Below are positions 8,225 to 16,508 of a DNA stretch of 33,358 bases, piece after piece (positions within the stretch are counted from its first letter, which is position 1; each line of letters starts with the position of its first letter). Where the stretch lies: assembly GCA_024222455.1 (NCBI GenBank), contig JAAEPD010000489.1, positions 1-33,358 of the forward strand, in the 5' to 3' direction. The position numbers were made by a program, and so were the translations under genes. Below the pieces are notes generated by a model that saw only the letters and a program-made list of their open reading frames with translations, had not been told where the DNA came from and made no database searches. This stretch comes from Aureispira sp. (GTDB lineage Bacteria; Bacteroidota; Bacteroidia; Chitinophagales; Saprospiraceae).

Positions 8225-8256
8225 TTTGATTTATCAAAATCAATTCTTTATATTTA
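8225..8256 (+). promoter_or_regulatory. promoter of the secreted basic protein gene
   Basis: TTTG at 8225-8228, 20-bp spacer, then TATATTTA at 8249-8256 (7 of 8 positions of TAnnTTTG). This is close to the Bacteroidota housekeeping promoter and gives a leader of about 50 nt before the ATG at 8312. Confidence 0.55.
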
Positions 8257-8311
8257 CATATAAGATTTCTAGTTAAATCAATTTTGAGTTAGACTAAAAA
8301 TTGATCCTAAA

Positions 8312-9208
8312 ATGAATTATTCTATGAAAGCAAGATCTATACTAAAATTTTGTGTATACTCACTCTTAGTACTTTTTATCTCTACTTTTGCAGTTGAAGA
8401 TGCAGAAGCACAAAGGGGTAGAAGAGGTAAGAAAGGTAAAGGTAAAAAAGGTGAATTGACTATTTTGAAGAATTTACCTGAATTCTTTGTAAATGATAAC
8501 CTACTACCTAAATACCTAAAATCAATTTATAAAAAAGATGCAACTCGCTTAGCATTGCGTCTAATCAATAAGGAGCAACGTGTTTCTCAACAAACTGTTC
8601 GTGTTCCTGAAGAGCTTGTACAAGCTGTATACAACGCATTAGTTGCAGTGCGTGTGAGCGATTATGGTTCTGTAGACACTATTGCTACAAACTACAACGT
8701 TCGTTCATTCCCTATTCCTAATGTTGAAAGCATTATCTTAGTGTTTGAGCATGATGCGCCATGGGTTGAGCCTCTAAAACGTCGTCAGGACACTACTGGT
8801 AGCCCTTCTATCAACCAAATCATTAGAGAATATAACTTGGTTATGACTAAAATGGTTTATCTAGATGAAGAGCGTGCTGGTTTAGTACTACAATCAAGAG
8901 AGCCTCTTAATATGCCTGCATTAATGATGAAATTCTTTACAGATGAAGGTGTAGGTTCTATCGAAGAAATTTTGCCTTATGGTGATGGAAACGACATTGA
9001 TATAGCTCGTACCAAAGATGGCTGGGAGTTAAAGTATAGTGTTAAATTTGGTAACTGTGTTAATCAGTGTCAAAAATTTCACGACTGGAAGTTTGCAGTC
9101 TCTGAAGCAGGAGAAGTTAGTTATAGTGGGTCTTACGGACATACTGTTCCGCCTTGGATAGGACCTGGAACAACTGCTAAAAAGTATCCTGATGTACTTA
9201 AAAAATAA
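8312..9208 (+). CDS. secreted protein with basic N-terminal tract and C-x3-C-x3-H motif
   Basis: 298 residues from 8312; the ATG at 8324 (residue 5) is an equally good start. A signal peptide is predicted to end at AEAQ (about residue 34). The mature protein begins with a very basic stretch (RGRRGKKGKGKKGE). Near the C-terminus is FGNCVNQCQKFHDWKFAV followed by a Gly-rich strand, a Cys/Cys/His arrangement I have seen in other secreted Bacteroidota proteins, possibly a metal site or disulfide. No T9SS sorting domain is visible. Function not recognised. It is a single-gene unit between a promoter at 8225 and a terminator at 9237. Confidence 0.65.
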   Translation: MNYSMKARSILKFCVYSLLVLFISTFAVEDAEAQRGRRGKKGKGKKGELTILKNLPEFFVNDNLLPKYLKSIYKKDATRLALRLINKEQRVSQQTVRVPEELVQAVYNALVAVRVSDYGSVDTIATNYNVRSFPIPNVESIILVFEHDAPWVEPLKRRQDTTGSPSINQIIREYNLVMTKMVYLDEERAGLVLQSREPLNMPALMMKFFTDEGVGSIEEILPYGDGNDIDIARTKDGWELKYSVKFGNCVNQCQKFHDWKFAVSEAGEVSYSGSYGHTVPPWIGPGTTAKKYPDVLKK

Positions 9209-9236
9209 GTAATCTTGCGTTTTAAATAACGATAGC

Positions 9237-9279
9237 AAAAAAGATCCATAAAGAAGATTATTCTTTATGGATCTTTTTT
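9237..9279 (+). terminator. rho-independent terminator
   Basis: A 19-bp A/T-flanked stem (9237-9255 with 9261-9279) and a 5-nt loop GATTA. The descending arm ends in six T. The ascending arm starts with six A, so it may also work on the minus strand. Confidence 0.85.
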
Positions 9280-9293
9280 ATGCTCTATTTTCC

Positions 9294-9324
9294 AAAAAAA
9301 AAGCCAAACAGGAAATTCCTATTT
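9294..9324 (-). terminator. terminator of the 195-residue membrane protein gene
   Basis: On the minus strand AAATAGG and CCTGTTT pair around AATTT, followed by GGC and nine T. It is 40 bp after the stop codon at 9365 and faces the plus-strand terminator at 9237-9279. Confidence 0.5.
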
Positions 9325-9364
9325 AGCTCTATTATTATTATTCCTTCTTGTTCTCTTATTCTTT

Positions 9365-9952
9365 TTATTCCTTAGTAGTAAGACCAGTTTCTAGTGGTCC
9401 AACCCACTCTTGAGGCTTAAACTCCTCTGGATTATAAACCAACCCTTTGGTTACTATACTTCCTTCTACCTCTAGCAAAAACTCAACATATTCTCTCCCA
9501 TCTTTTAATGTTTCAGCATAACTAAAAGCTAAAATATTGTCTTTTGGAATAGTTTGATACATACTAGGCAGATTCTCAAAATAATACTCATCAGTTACCA
9601 CTACCCCATAGTGATGATTTTTTTCGTCAAGTTCCTTAGCTATTCTCTTTTTTCTAAGTCCAATTAACAAACTAACGAATCCTCCACCCAAAAATATGAC
9701 AACAATAGCTATTGCTATAAATACATTTATATCAAAATGCCAGTAATGCACAGCATCTTGGTACATTGTACTATAAAACAGGAATGCAAACAACCCAAAA
9801 AATATAGCCGTAACTATAAAGGCATTACGTATTTCTTCCTGAATTTTGGGCATAAAAGGGTAAAAGGTCCCTCCTAAGCTATCGATTTGATCCTTTTTGA
9901 ACGCCTTTATAAATTGAAACTCTGCTACTTTTATTTCTTTACTGGTCTTCAT
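9365..9952 (-). CDS. two-pass membrane protein of unknown function
   Basis: 195 residues, no signal peptide. Two hydrophobic segments (about 43-62 and 73-99) form a hairpin with a short loop, flanked by an N-terminal charged stretch and a C-terminal soluble domain of about 95 residues (VVVTDEYYFENLPSMYQTIP, then YVEFLLEVEGSIVTKG). The layout, two membrane helices then a PH-like beta-rich domain, recalls YcxB-like or bacterial PH-domain membrane proteins, but I cannot confirm a family. Monocistronic, with a possible -7 box at 9992-9999. Confidence 0.6.
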   Translation of the reverse strand: MKTSKEIKVAEFQFIKAFKKDQIDSLGGTFYPFMPKIQEEIRNAFIVTAIFFGLFAFLFYSTMYQDAVHYWHFDINVFIAIAIVVIFLGGGFVSLLIGLRKKRIAKELDEKNHHYGVVVTDEYYFENLPSMYQTIPKDNILAFSYAETLKDGREYVEFLLEVEGSIVTKGLVYNPEEFKPQEWVGPLETGLTTKE

Positions 9953-9991
9953 GTATATAACTATATCTTGTATTGACTACTAATTTGGGAT

Positions 9992-9999
9992 CAAAGATA
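9992..9999 (-). promoter_or_regulatory. candidate -7 box of the two-pass membrane protein gene
   Basis: Minus-strand TATCTTTG is an exact TAnnTTTG match, 40 bp before the ATG at 9952. No TTTG is seen at the expected -33 distance. Confidence 0.4.
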
Positions 10000-10075
10000 A
10001 CTATTTTTTTAAAAATTGAACAGTTATAAGCATACAATGATTAGGGCTTAGTTACCAAAAAAGAGATCCAATAAC

Positions 10076-10513
10076 CTAAGGTACTCGTACTGCTCTAACC
10101 ATCATAGTCAAACGACTTATGCAGACCAATTTATGTCGCTCATCATGAATTTCAATTTTCCAAACATGTGTTTTCTTACCAAGGTGTATTGGCTGAGCAG
10201 TTCCCACTACAAAACTTCCTTCTACCACCGATTTCAAATGATTGGCATTGATATCTAAACCCACTACTTGATATGTAGACACATCGGTCAAACAACAAAG
10301 TGATGCAACACTTCCAATTGTCTCAGCTAAAGCAACAGAAGCTCCACCATGCAATATTCGCATGGGTTGTACAGTGTTAGTATTTACAGGCATTTTAGCT
10401 TTCAGATAATCCTCTCCAATCTCTATAAACTCAATTCCTAATGTCTCCACCATAGTGTTTTGAGACATTGCATTCATTCCTTCTAAAGAAAACTCTTGTT
10501 TCCAAATCTTCAT
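10076..10513 (-). CDS. menI: hot-dog fold acyl-CoA thioesterase, MenI/YdiI-like
   Basis: 145 residues, normal length for the PaaI/YdiI hot-dog family. The key block HGGASVALAETIGS carries His55-Gly56-Gly57 and the catalytic Glu64. Upstream is the usual LGIEFIEIGEDYLKAKMPV strand pair and downstream VVGLDINANHLK and a basic GTAQPIHLGKKTHVW segment. Family members hydrolyse 1,4-dihydroxy-2-naphthoyl-CoA in menaquinone synthesis, or other aryl/acyl-CoAs. Bacteroidota use menaquinone, so MenI is plausible, but no other men gene is nearby and YdiI-like proteins are promiscuous. The symbol is therefore tentative. It acts in the cytosol. It is separate from the two-component genes, with a hairpin between. 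Confidence 0.7.
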   Translation of the reverse strand: MKIWKQEFSLEGMNAMSQNTMVETLGIEFIEIGEDYLKAKMPVNTNTVQPMRILHGGASVALAETIGSVASLCCLTDVSTYQVVGLDINANHLKSVVEGSFVVGTAQPIHLGKKTHVWKIEIHDERHKLVCISRLTMMVRAVRVP

Positions 10514-10544
10514 AATCTATATGTATTAGTCAATACTCTAAACC

Positions 10545-10552
10545 CAAATATA
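10545..10552 (-). promoter_or_regulatory. candidate -7 box of the thioesterase gene
   Basis: Minus-strand TATATTTG is an exact -7 match, 32 bp before the ATG at 10513. The -33 region falls inside the terminator hairpin of the upstream regulator gene and is only TTTC. Confidence 0.4.
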
Positions 10553-10560
10553 AATAATAA

Positions 10561-10595
10561 TGCCCAATAAGAAACTCATTTTTTCTTATTGGGCA
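10561..10595 (-). terminator. hairpin terminator of the kinase/regulator operon
   Basis: A perfect 14-bp stem (TGCCCAATAAGAAA at 10561-10574 and 10582-10595) with a 7-nt loop, 29 bp after the regulator's stop. The following T-rich tail on the minus strand is interrupted by A, so termination may be partial. Confidence 0.6.
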
Positions 10596-10624
10596 AATCT
10601 GATTTTTATAATCAAGTGTAAAGT

Positions 10625-11332
10625 CTAAGCAGATTGCTCACTGACTGCTTCTATAAATTTATAGCCAACTCCTCTAACCGAATGAAAAAACATAGGTTTT
10701 TTAGGATTGTGCTCAAAATACTTTCTAAAAGATAGTATAAAATTATCAATAGTACGTGTAGAAGGATAAACATCATAGCCCCACACTGTTTGTAATATTT
10801 GTTGTCTAGAAACCACTTCTCCCCTTCGCTCTATTAGTAGCTTAAGCAACATAGCCTCTTTCTTTGTCAGCTTAAACTCTCCTTTTTGCCCCAAAGCCTC
10901 AAAAGTTTTAAAATTAACTTGGTTCTTACCAAACTCAAATTCTTCTACAGAATTGCTTGTGTTTTTCTGACTACGCTTGAGCAAAATTTGTATGCGCAAA
11001 AGTAATTCTTCTAAACTGAATGGTTTGGTAATATAATCATCTGCCCCTTTCTTGAGTCCCGTTATTTTATCAGCAGTTGTATCTTTAGCTGTCAAAAATA
11101 TGATTGGAATTTGCATATTGAGCAATCGAATCTGTTCACAAAGTTGCAAGCCATTGACCTCAGGAAGCATTATATCCAACAAAACTAAGTCGAAATGTTG
11201 TTCCTTAAATGTCTTTAATACTTTTCGCCCGTCGCCAATTCCGACTACTTCAAAATCCTCCAACTCTAAATTTAATTTTAGGGTTTCTCTGATATTCTCT
11301 TCATCTTCCACCAATAATATTCGTAATGCCAT
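10625..11332 (-). CDS. OmpR/PhoB-family response regulator
   Basis: 235 residues. Receiver domain (about 3-120) with acidic pocket Asp10/Glu11, phospho-acceptor Asp53 in LVLLDIMLPEVNG, Thr81 and Lys103 in TKPFS. Winged-helix DNA-binding domain (about 135-228) with the WGYDVYPSTRTIDNFILSFR recognition region and the SVRGVGYKF wing. All residues needed for phosphorylation are present. It follows the histidine kinase gene by 34 bp and is surely its partner. Targets are unknown; OmpR-type regulators usually bind direct repeats near their promoters. The pair lies next to the large T9SS gene in the same orientation, but the hairpin at 12479-12513 separates them. Confidence 0.93.
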   Translation of the reverse strand: MALRILLVEDEENIRETLKLNLELEDFEVVGIGDGRKVLKTFKEQHFDLVLLDIMLPEVNGLQLCEQIRLLNMQIPIIFLTAKDTTADKITGLKKGADDYITKPFSLEELLLRIQILLKRSQKNTSNSVEEFEFGKNQVNFKTFEALGQKGEFKLTKKEAMLLKLLIERRGEVVSRQQILQTVWGYDVYPSTRTIDNFILSFRKYFEHNPKKPMFFHSVRGVGYKFIEAVSEQSA

Positions 11333-11366
11333 AATTCTTTGTTTTTTGTTTGTTTGGTATTTCCTG

Positions 11367-12353
11367 TTAGTTTTTGGGCAAACTTATAGAAAAAACACTC
11401 CCTTGAGGTTGATTCCCCTTTACACTTATATCACCTTTGTGTGCGTCTATTACTTCTTTTACAATATAGAGTCCTAATCCCGTTCCCTTAGTTCGTCGAG
11501 TTTCTTCACTTCCGACCCTATAAAATTTACTAAATATTTTCCCTCGTTCAAGCTTAGGTATTCCTACTCCTTGGTCAAAAATCTGAATTTCTATCTTATC
11601 TTTTTTATCGTTCAAATAAACATCAATTTGCTCTGTATTGCCCGCATACTTCACCGCATTTTCCAATAAGTTTAATACAGCAGAAGTTATCATCATTTTA
11701 TCTACCTCCTTCAAAATAGACTCTTGAGGCGCATGCAAGGTCATCTCCCCTTTGTATCTAGGTTGTACCAACTTAATACATTCACTCAGCAATTCTTGCA
11801 TAACAATAGGTTCAAAACTATACTGATAGCCCCCTTCCATTCTCGCAGCCAACAACATATCTTGCACCAACTTATGCAAACGAGCAGTATCTACCAAGCC
11901 ATTATTAGCTAACTTTTTAGTTTGTTCTAGCTTTAATTCTCTTTTCCTAAATGTTTCTAAAACCAGTTGTATAGATGCAATTGGTGATTTCAATTCATGA
12001 GTAATGGATAACAAAAAATTTCGTTGCTGCTCTGCCAACTCCAACTCCCGCTTGCGACTCTGTGCAATTTTCCAGATGCCTATGATCATGAACAGTAGTA
12101 AAACGACTCCTTCTCCCATAATCATGCGCTGCTGTCTATCATACTGAGCAACCAAATTCAGATATGCGTCTGATTGCAGATATTGCGCTTCTGTAGCTCC
12201 TTGTCCCTGCATCTGGTACCACAAAATGACTTTTTTAGCCTTTAGTGCATCATCATTTTTGATATACAACAAATACGACCACCATCCACCAGCTGCCAAC
12301 ACATAAAATATTACTATATAAAAAAACAGATCTGACCGTTTTTTATTTGCCAT
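11367..12353 (-). CDS. membrane sensor histidine kinase
   Basis: 328 residues. Two membrane segments (about 10-30 and 82-98) bracket a short periplasmic loop of about 50 residues. The DHp helix holds the H-box SITHELKSPIAS with phosphorylated His119. The HATPase domain has the N-box LNLLENAVKYA (Asn232), the D-box DQGVGIP (Asp260) and the G-box KGTGLGLYIVKE (290-295). No HAMP or PAS domain is seen. The periplasmic loop is too small for a known ligand-binding fold, so the sensor may respond to the membrane or to a partner protein. First gene of a two-gene operon with the OmpR-type regulator. Confidence 0.93.
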   Translation of the reverse strand: MANKKRSDLFFYIVIFYVLAAGGWWSYLLYIKNDDALKAKKVILWYQMQGQGATEAQYLQSDAYLNLVAQYDRQQRMIMGEGVVLLLFMIIGIWKIAQSRKRELELAEQQRNFLLSITHELKSPIASIQLVLETFRKRELKLEQTKKLANNGLVDTARLHKLVQDMLLAARMEGGYQYSFEPIVMQELLSECIKLVQPRYKGEMTLHAPQESILKEVDKMMITSAVLNLLENAVKYAGNTEQIDVYLNDKKDKIEIQIFDQGVGIPKLERGKIFSKFYRVGSEETRRTKGTGLGLYIVKEVIDAHKGDISVKGNQPQGSVFSISLPKN

Positions 12354-12478
12354 AACAGATTGTTTTTAGAATAAAATACCACACATTCTATACCAACTTA
12401 CAAAAAAATTACAATAGACCAATAACTAGATTTTTAGTTATTTTGATAATCAAAGCCTTCTCACAAGGTAAAAAAAAT

Positions 12479-12513
12479 AGGAGTCATCTCTTAACAAATA
12501 AGAGATGACTCCT
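12479..12513 (-). terminator. rho-independent terminator of the large T9SS gene
   Basis: A perfect 15-bp stem (12479-12493 with 12499-12513), loop ACAAA on the plus strand, followed on the minus strand by A and eight T. It is 25 bp after the stop codon at 12539. Confidence 0.88.
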
Positions 12514-12538
12514 GTTCAGACAGTTCTTCTATAAATAA

Positions 12539-15500
12539 TTATTCTACACGTATCACACGTTTAGTCACACCATGCTTAGTTTCTGATTTAGTTACCTTAA
12601 TCATGTAAGCTCCTGCTGGATAAGCAGATAGGTCAATTGGCATACTATTAACACCAATTTTTGAATTGTAGTGTAATTCGCCAACCTCTTGCCCCAAAGT
12701 ATTATTTATAATAATTGTAATTTCTTGTTCAACAGTCTCATTAAACTGGTAATTCACAATATTTTCGGTTGGATTAGGATAGAACATATCCGTTTCATCT
12801 GCCAACTTAACTATTATTGCAATCACATCAGAATAAGAAATCTCTCCATCAAAATCTACTTGTTTTAGTCTGTAATAGTTTACGCCTAAAGCAGGAGTAT
12901 TATGAGAGAAATTATAATGTTGTATTTCTTGAGTAGTTCCTGCTCCTGCCAACTCACCAATTTGCTCAAAACCTGATGAAGGATCAAGACTATGCTCTAT
13001 CTCAAAACGAGCATTGTTTAATTCCGTTTCAGTAGTCCAGTTCAATAAGTTAACTTGGCCTTTATTCTCCCCGGCAAAATTTACCAATTCGACAGGTAAG
13101 CCTCCTGTAGGTATTATAATAACAGCTCCTGAACCACCTGAGAAGGTAGTAATACCACTAATCTCAGAATAGTTTATACCATTAACAGATCCACCGGTTC
13201 CTGTCAAGAAATTTCCTTCAAACTGAGGGTTTGCATAAGGTGTTCCTGTGTTTTTGAACCAATAGAAACCATCTGGATAAGGATGCTTATAAGCATAATT
13301 ACAATCTGTCCATGTTGTCATAAAGTTGTTAACAGCTGTGATCAGATTTGCTTTTTCAGATGCTGGGAAATAGTAGCGTACTCTATACCCTCCATTCAAT
13401 GTACCAGTATAATCTATATTCCAATAACGAGGCAACTCAAAGCGTTCCTCTCCTGGAGACCAACCATTTGCACAGTTATTTGGATTTAATGAAGCACTTT
13501 CTCTTTCTTGATGATGAACGCCATTATTATTGACAGTTGCACTCATGCTTGTCAAGCCAGAGAAATTACCTAATACAGATAAAATAATATCATCATTACT
13601 ATCAAAGAAATGTCTCCATCCAGTATTATCATCACAATAGTTACTAGACACTACATTACCAACTGGTGTATAAGCATAATCTCGAATAGTTGCTGTAATA
13701 GATGTTAGACTTGTAGTATTACAAGTACCCTCTCTTCTTACATAATAAGTAGCGGTTGAGTTAGTAGATACGGTCAAGCTGTTTCCGCTTCCTATAGATA
13801 TCGTTCCTGCTGCATCACTATACCATTCTACTGTAGAACCTGTTCCTACTGTGCCTCCACTTACTGTCAAAACAAAGTCTGTATTTGGGCAAACTTTCCC
13901 TGCTAGTGGTGTAATCACTGGTGCAGTAGATAAGGTTTGAATAGTAATTGTTACAATATTAGTATACAATGTTTCACTACAGTTACTGATTGCTCGTCTT
14001 CTATATTCAGTTGTTTCAGTCAATGCTGATGGTGCATAAGTTGCACTTGTAGCACCTCCTATATTAGACCAACTTCCAGTTGTTCTTGATTGCCACTGGT
14101 AGGTAAATCCATTTCCGCCTGTAGCATTTGCAGTAGAAGTCAGTGTAGCTAATGCTGAACCAGCACAAGTAGTTTGATCGCCTGCAATACTACCTACATT
14201 GAGAGCTGGATGTGTATTTATAGTTATGGTATTAGTATACAATGTTTCTCCACAATTACTAACTGCTCGTCTTCTGTATTCTGTAGTTTCTGTCAAACTA
14301 GAAGGTGAATAGGTTGTTCCAGTAGCACCACCAATATTAGACCAGCCTCCTGTAGTCCTTGATTGCCATTGATAGCTAAATCCGTTGCCACCTGTTGCAT
14401 TAGAGTTAGAAGTTAGTGTAGTTGGTGTAGCACCAGAACAAATCGTCTGGTTGCTGTTAATAGACCCAGCATTTAATGGTGCATGTATGCTTATAGTAAT
14501 TGTATTGGTGTACAACGTCTCACTACAATTACTAATTGCTCGCCTTCTGTAGTATGTCTGTGAAGTTAGTGCTGGAGGTGAATAGGTTGCACCTGTAGCT
14601 CCTCCTATATTTGTCCATGTACTGTTGTTTGGGCTAGATTGCCACTGATAGTTAAATCCGCCACCACCTGTTGCATTTGCTGTAGAGCTCAAGGTAGTTG
14701 GTGTAGCTCCTGAGCAAATAGTTTGATTAGTACTTACACTTCCTGCAACTAAGGCTGGGTGTATATTTATTGTAATAGTATTAGAATATCGTGTATTTCC
14801 ACATTCATCTATAGATCTTCTTCTATAATAGGTTCTTGAAGTCAAGGAAGGTGGTGAATAAGTTGCACCTGTAGCTCCTCCTATATTTGTCCATGTACTG
14901 TTATTAGGGCTAGATTGCCATTGGTAATTAATAGTTCCTGCACCTGTTGCACCTACTGTAGAAGTTAGTGTAGAAGGAGTTGCTCCAGAACAGATTGTCT
15001 GATTGTTACTTACTGTTCCCCCTGCTAATGGTGGTGTTATATTAACTACATTCACTCTAGTATTAGAACCTCCTCCTCCTTCTGCTGTTCGAATCTCTAT
15101 AGTAGAAGAACTACCTAATATTCCTGTCCAAATACCATTATGAGCATCACAACAACCAATATGTTCAAAAACTTGCCCACCATTTACATAGATACGAATT
15201 TCATCATCATGCCCAGCTACATCAATGCGGTAAGTACCACAAGGAAATCCTTGTCTTTTGTGCACAGTTGTATGATTATCTGTCCCTACAGTACAACCTA
15301 CGTAACCAGAAGCACTAGATGGAGTTCCTCCCGAAGTCCAAAAATTCAATGTATTTACACTAAGATTATTATCTACATAATAACCTTGATAAGCAGCACT
15401 CAAATTTAAACTTCTACCATTGTAAGCATATACATTCCATACATTATTACCAAATGTACCAGGATTTCCATTACTTAGGATAGTTATAGTTCTAACATTG

Positions 15501-16261
15501 CTATAACGAGTACGTCCTGAACAATCATTAACTCGTCTTCTGAATTGAGTAGTTACACTCAATGGACCAGGATTGTATGTAGTACCTGTAGCTCCTCCTA
15601 TGTTAGTCCAAGTTGCTCCTCCATTGGTACTTTGCTGCCATTGATAAGTTGCCCATTTTGTTGCAGATCCTGTGTTTGTAAATGCAGGAGGATCAGAGCA
15701 TGCATAATAAGAACCTCCACCACCAATACTTCCTGGATATAAATCATTATAAGTATAATAATAAGAGTATTCTACTCCCCATGTTATTGTTGTCCCATCA
15801 TCTCTACAAGATCTAGTTCCTGAATAATAACGCCAACCGCAGGGGGCTGCATCTGTAATAGTTCTAGTACTAACTGTGCCATAACCAAAACAGTCTCCAT
15901 CATCAGGGCCACCATTGCCACAACAAGCATCACATGTCCAAGGATCTTCTTCCCAAGCATCTAATTGAACTGTAATAACAGCATTATTGGGCACAGAAGT
16001 GTTATTAACCCAACTATAATTAGTATAGTTGTGCCAGCCTGACCCTGAAATATCGTCAACATCTCTATTCCAATTTGCCCAGCCCGTGTATTGTGTACTT
16101 GTACGAATTCGCCACCTTGGGTCAGGTCCCGAAGAGCAATCCCCATTCTCGCTCAAATACAAGCGCTCTCCATCAATTTGATATGTGATGTTCTGTGCAT
16201 CTAAAGATAGAGAGGTTCCCACTAATAGAATAATAGCTAATAGTAAAAATTTAATCTTCAT
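12539..16261 (-). CDS. large type IX-secreted multi-repeat surface protein (T9SS type A sorting domain)
   Basis: 1240 residues. Signal peptide (1-22, ending LDAQ). N-terminal Trp/Tyr/Cys-rich region, then a divergent copy of the later repeat (about 185-260). A PA14-like or carbohydrate-binding-like domain follows (about 270-405; KRQGFPCGTYRIDVAGHDDE, HIGCCDAHNGIW). Four tandem repeats of about 91 residues fill 408-773, each with NQTICSGATP, YQWQS, NIGGAT and YYRRR/EYRRR motifs. Next is an Ig-like repeat, a unique region, and a C-terminal T9SS type A domain (about 1155-1240; FYPNPTENIVNYQF, LSAYPAGAYMIKV). The final domain directs export and anchoring by the type IX system. It is probably an adhesin or a surface structural protein; no enzyme motif is visible. 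Monocistronic with its own terminator. Confidence 0.88.
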   Translation of the reverse strand: MKIKFLLLAIILLVGTSLSLDAQNITYQIDGERLYLSENGDCSSGPDPRWRIRTSTQYTGWANWNRDVDDISGSGWHNYTNYSWVNNTSVPNNAVITVQLDAWEEDPWTCDACCGNGGPDDGDCFGYGTVSTRTITDAAPCGWRYYSGTRSCRDDGTTITWGVEYSYYYTYNDLYPGSIGGGGSYYACSDPPAFTNTGSATKWATYQWQQSTNGGATWTNIGGATGTTYNPGPLSVTTQFRRRVNDCSGRTRYSNVRTITILSNGNPGTFGNNVWNVYAYNGRSLNLSAAYQGYYVDNNLSVNTLNFWTSGGTPSSASGYVGCTVGTDNHTTVHKRQGFPCGTYRIDVAGHDDEIRIYVNGGQVFEHIGCCDAHNGIWTGILGSSSTIEIRTAEGGGGSNTRVNVVNITPPLAGGTVSNNQTICSGATPSTLTSTVGATGAGTINYQWQSSPNNSTWTNIGGATGATYSPPSLTSRTYYRRRSIDECGNTRYSNTITINIHPALVAGSVSTNQTICSGATPTTLSSTANATGGGGFNYQWQSSPNNSTWTNIGGATGATYSPPALTSQTYYRRRAISNCSETLYTNTITISIHAPLNAGSINSNQTICSGATPTTLTSNSNATGGNGFSYQWQSRTTGGWSNIGGATGTTYSPSSLTETTEYRRRAVSNCGETLYTNTITINTHPALNVGSIAGDQTTCAGSALATLTSTANATGGNGFTYQWQSRTTGSWSNIGGATSATYAPSALTETTEYRRRAISNCSETLYTNIVTITIQTLSTAPVITPLAGKVCPNTDFVLTVSGGTVGTGSTVEWYSDAAGTISIGSGNSLTVSTNSTATYYVRREGTCNTTSLTSITATIRDYAYTPVGNVVSSNYCDDNTGWRHFFDSNDDIILSVLGNFSGLTSMSATVNNNGVHHQERESASLNPNNCANGWSPGEERFELPRYWNIDYTGTLNGGYRVRYYFPASEKANLITAVNNFMTTWTDCNYAYKHPYPDGFYWFKNTGTPYANPQFEGNFLTGTGGSVNGINYSEISGITTFSGGSGAVIIIPTGGLPVELVNFAGENKGQVNLLNWTTETELNNARFEIEHSLDPSSGFEQIGELAGAGTTQEIQHYNFSHNTPALGVNYYRLKQVDFDGEISYSDVIAIIVKLADETDMFYPNPTENIVNYQFNETVEQEITIIINNTLGQEVGELHYNSKIGVNSMPIDLSAYPAGAYMIKVTKSETKHGVTKRVIRVE
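13945..15040 (-). repeat. four tandem 273-bp coding repeats
   Basis: Four in-frame units of about 273 bp encode the NQTICSGATP/YQWQS/NIGGAT/YRRR modules of the T9SS protein. Neighbouring units are similar at DNA level, especially in the AATATTAG/GGTGC and TTGCCACTGATA-type segments, so unit number could change by recombination. The ends are estimated to about 15 bp. Confidence 0.8.
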
Positions 16262-16335
16262 ATTTTTGGTTTTAAAGGTTTAGAATATTGAAGTATTTGA
16301 AATAGTTAGTTTGTATAGACATACAATACTATCTT

Positions 16336-16356
16336 TACTCAAAAGGATTTTGAGTA
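16336..16356. promoter_or_regulatory. perfect palindrome upstream of the large T9SS gene
   Basis: TACTCAAAA (16336-16344), 3-bp spacer GGA, TTTTGAGTA (16348-16356). The perfect 9-bp inverted repeat lies 75-95 bp upstream of the start codon at 16261. It could be an operator for a dimeric regulator or a leader hairpin. It has no T-tract, so it is not a terminator. Confidence 0.45.
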
Positions 16357-16449
16357 GGATTATTATTAGAAGTTAGGTAGGTAGATTAAAACTAAGATTA
16401 ACAAAGATATAAAATATCTTTCGTATTATATATACATATACAATAAAAT

Positions 16450-16476
16450 AGCGATAAAGACGTTGTCCTTATCGCT
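16450..16476 (-). terminator. terminator of the exb/tonB operon
   Basis: AGCGATAAAGAC (16450-16461) and GTCCTTATCGCT (16465-16476) form a 12-bp stem with one mismatch or wobble and a 3-nt loop, 32 bp after the tonB stop. The minus-strand tail is ATTTTATTG, moderately T-rich. Confidence 0.6.
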
Positions 16477-16508
16477 GTTTATGATATTATATTTTTGAAT
16501 GCTAAGCT

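Noticed and set aside
13945-15040. Regular DNA repeats that might be taken for a CRISPR-like array
   Set aside because: The period is about 273 bp, the repeats are coding and in frame in one long gene, and there are no short identical repeats with unique spacers.
15140-15742. Open frames on the plus strand opposite the large T9SS gene
   Set aside because: They are antisense to a strongly supported gene, biased in composition (Ser/Thr/Ile/Cys-rich) and lack motifs.
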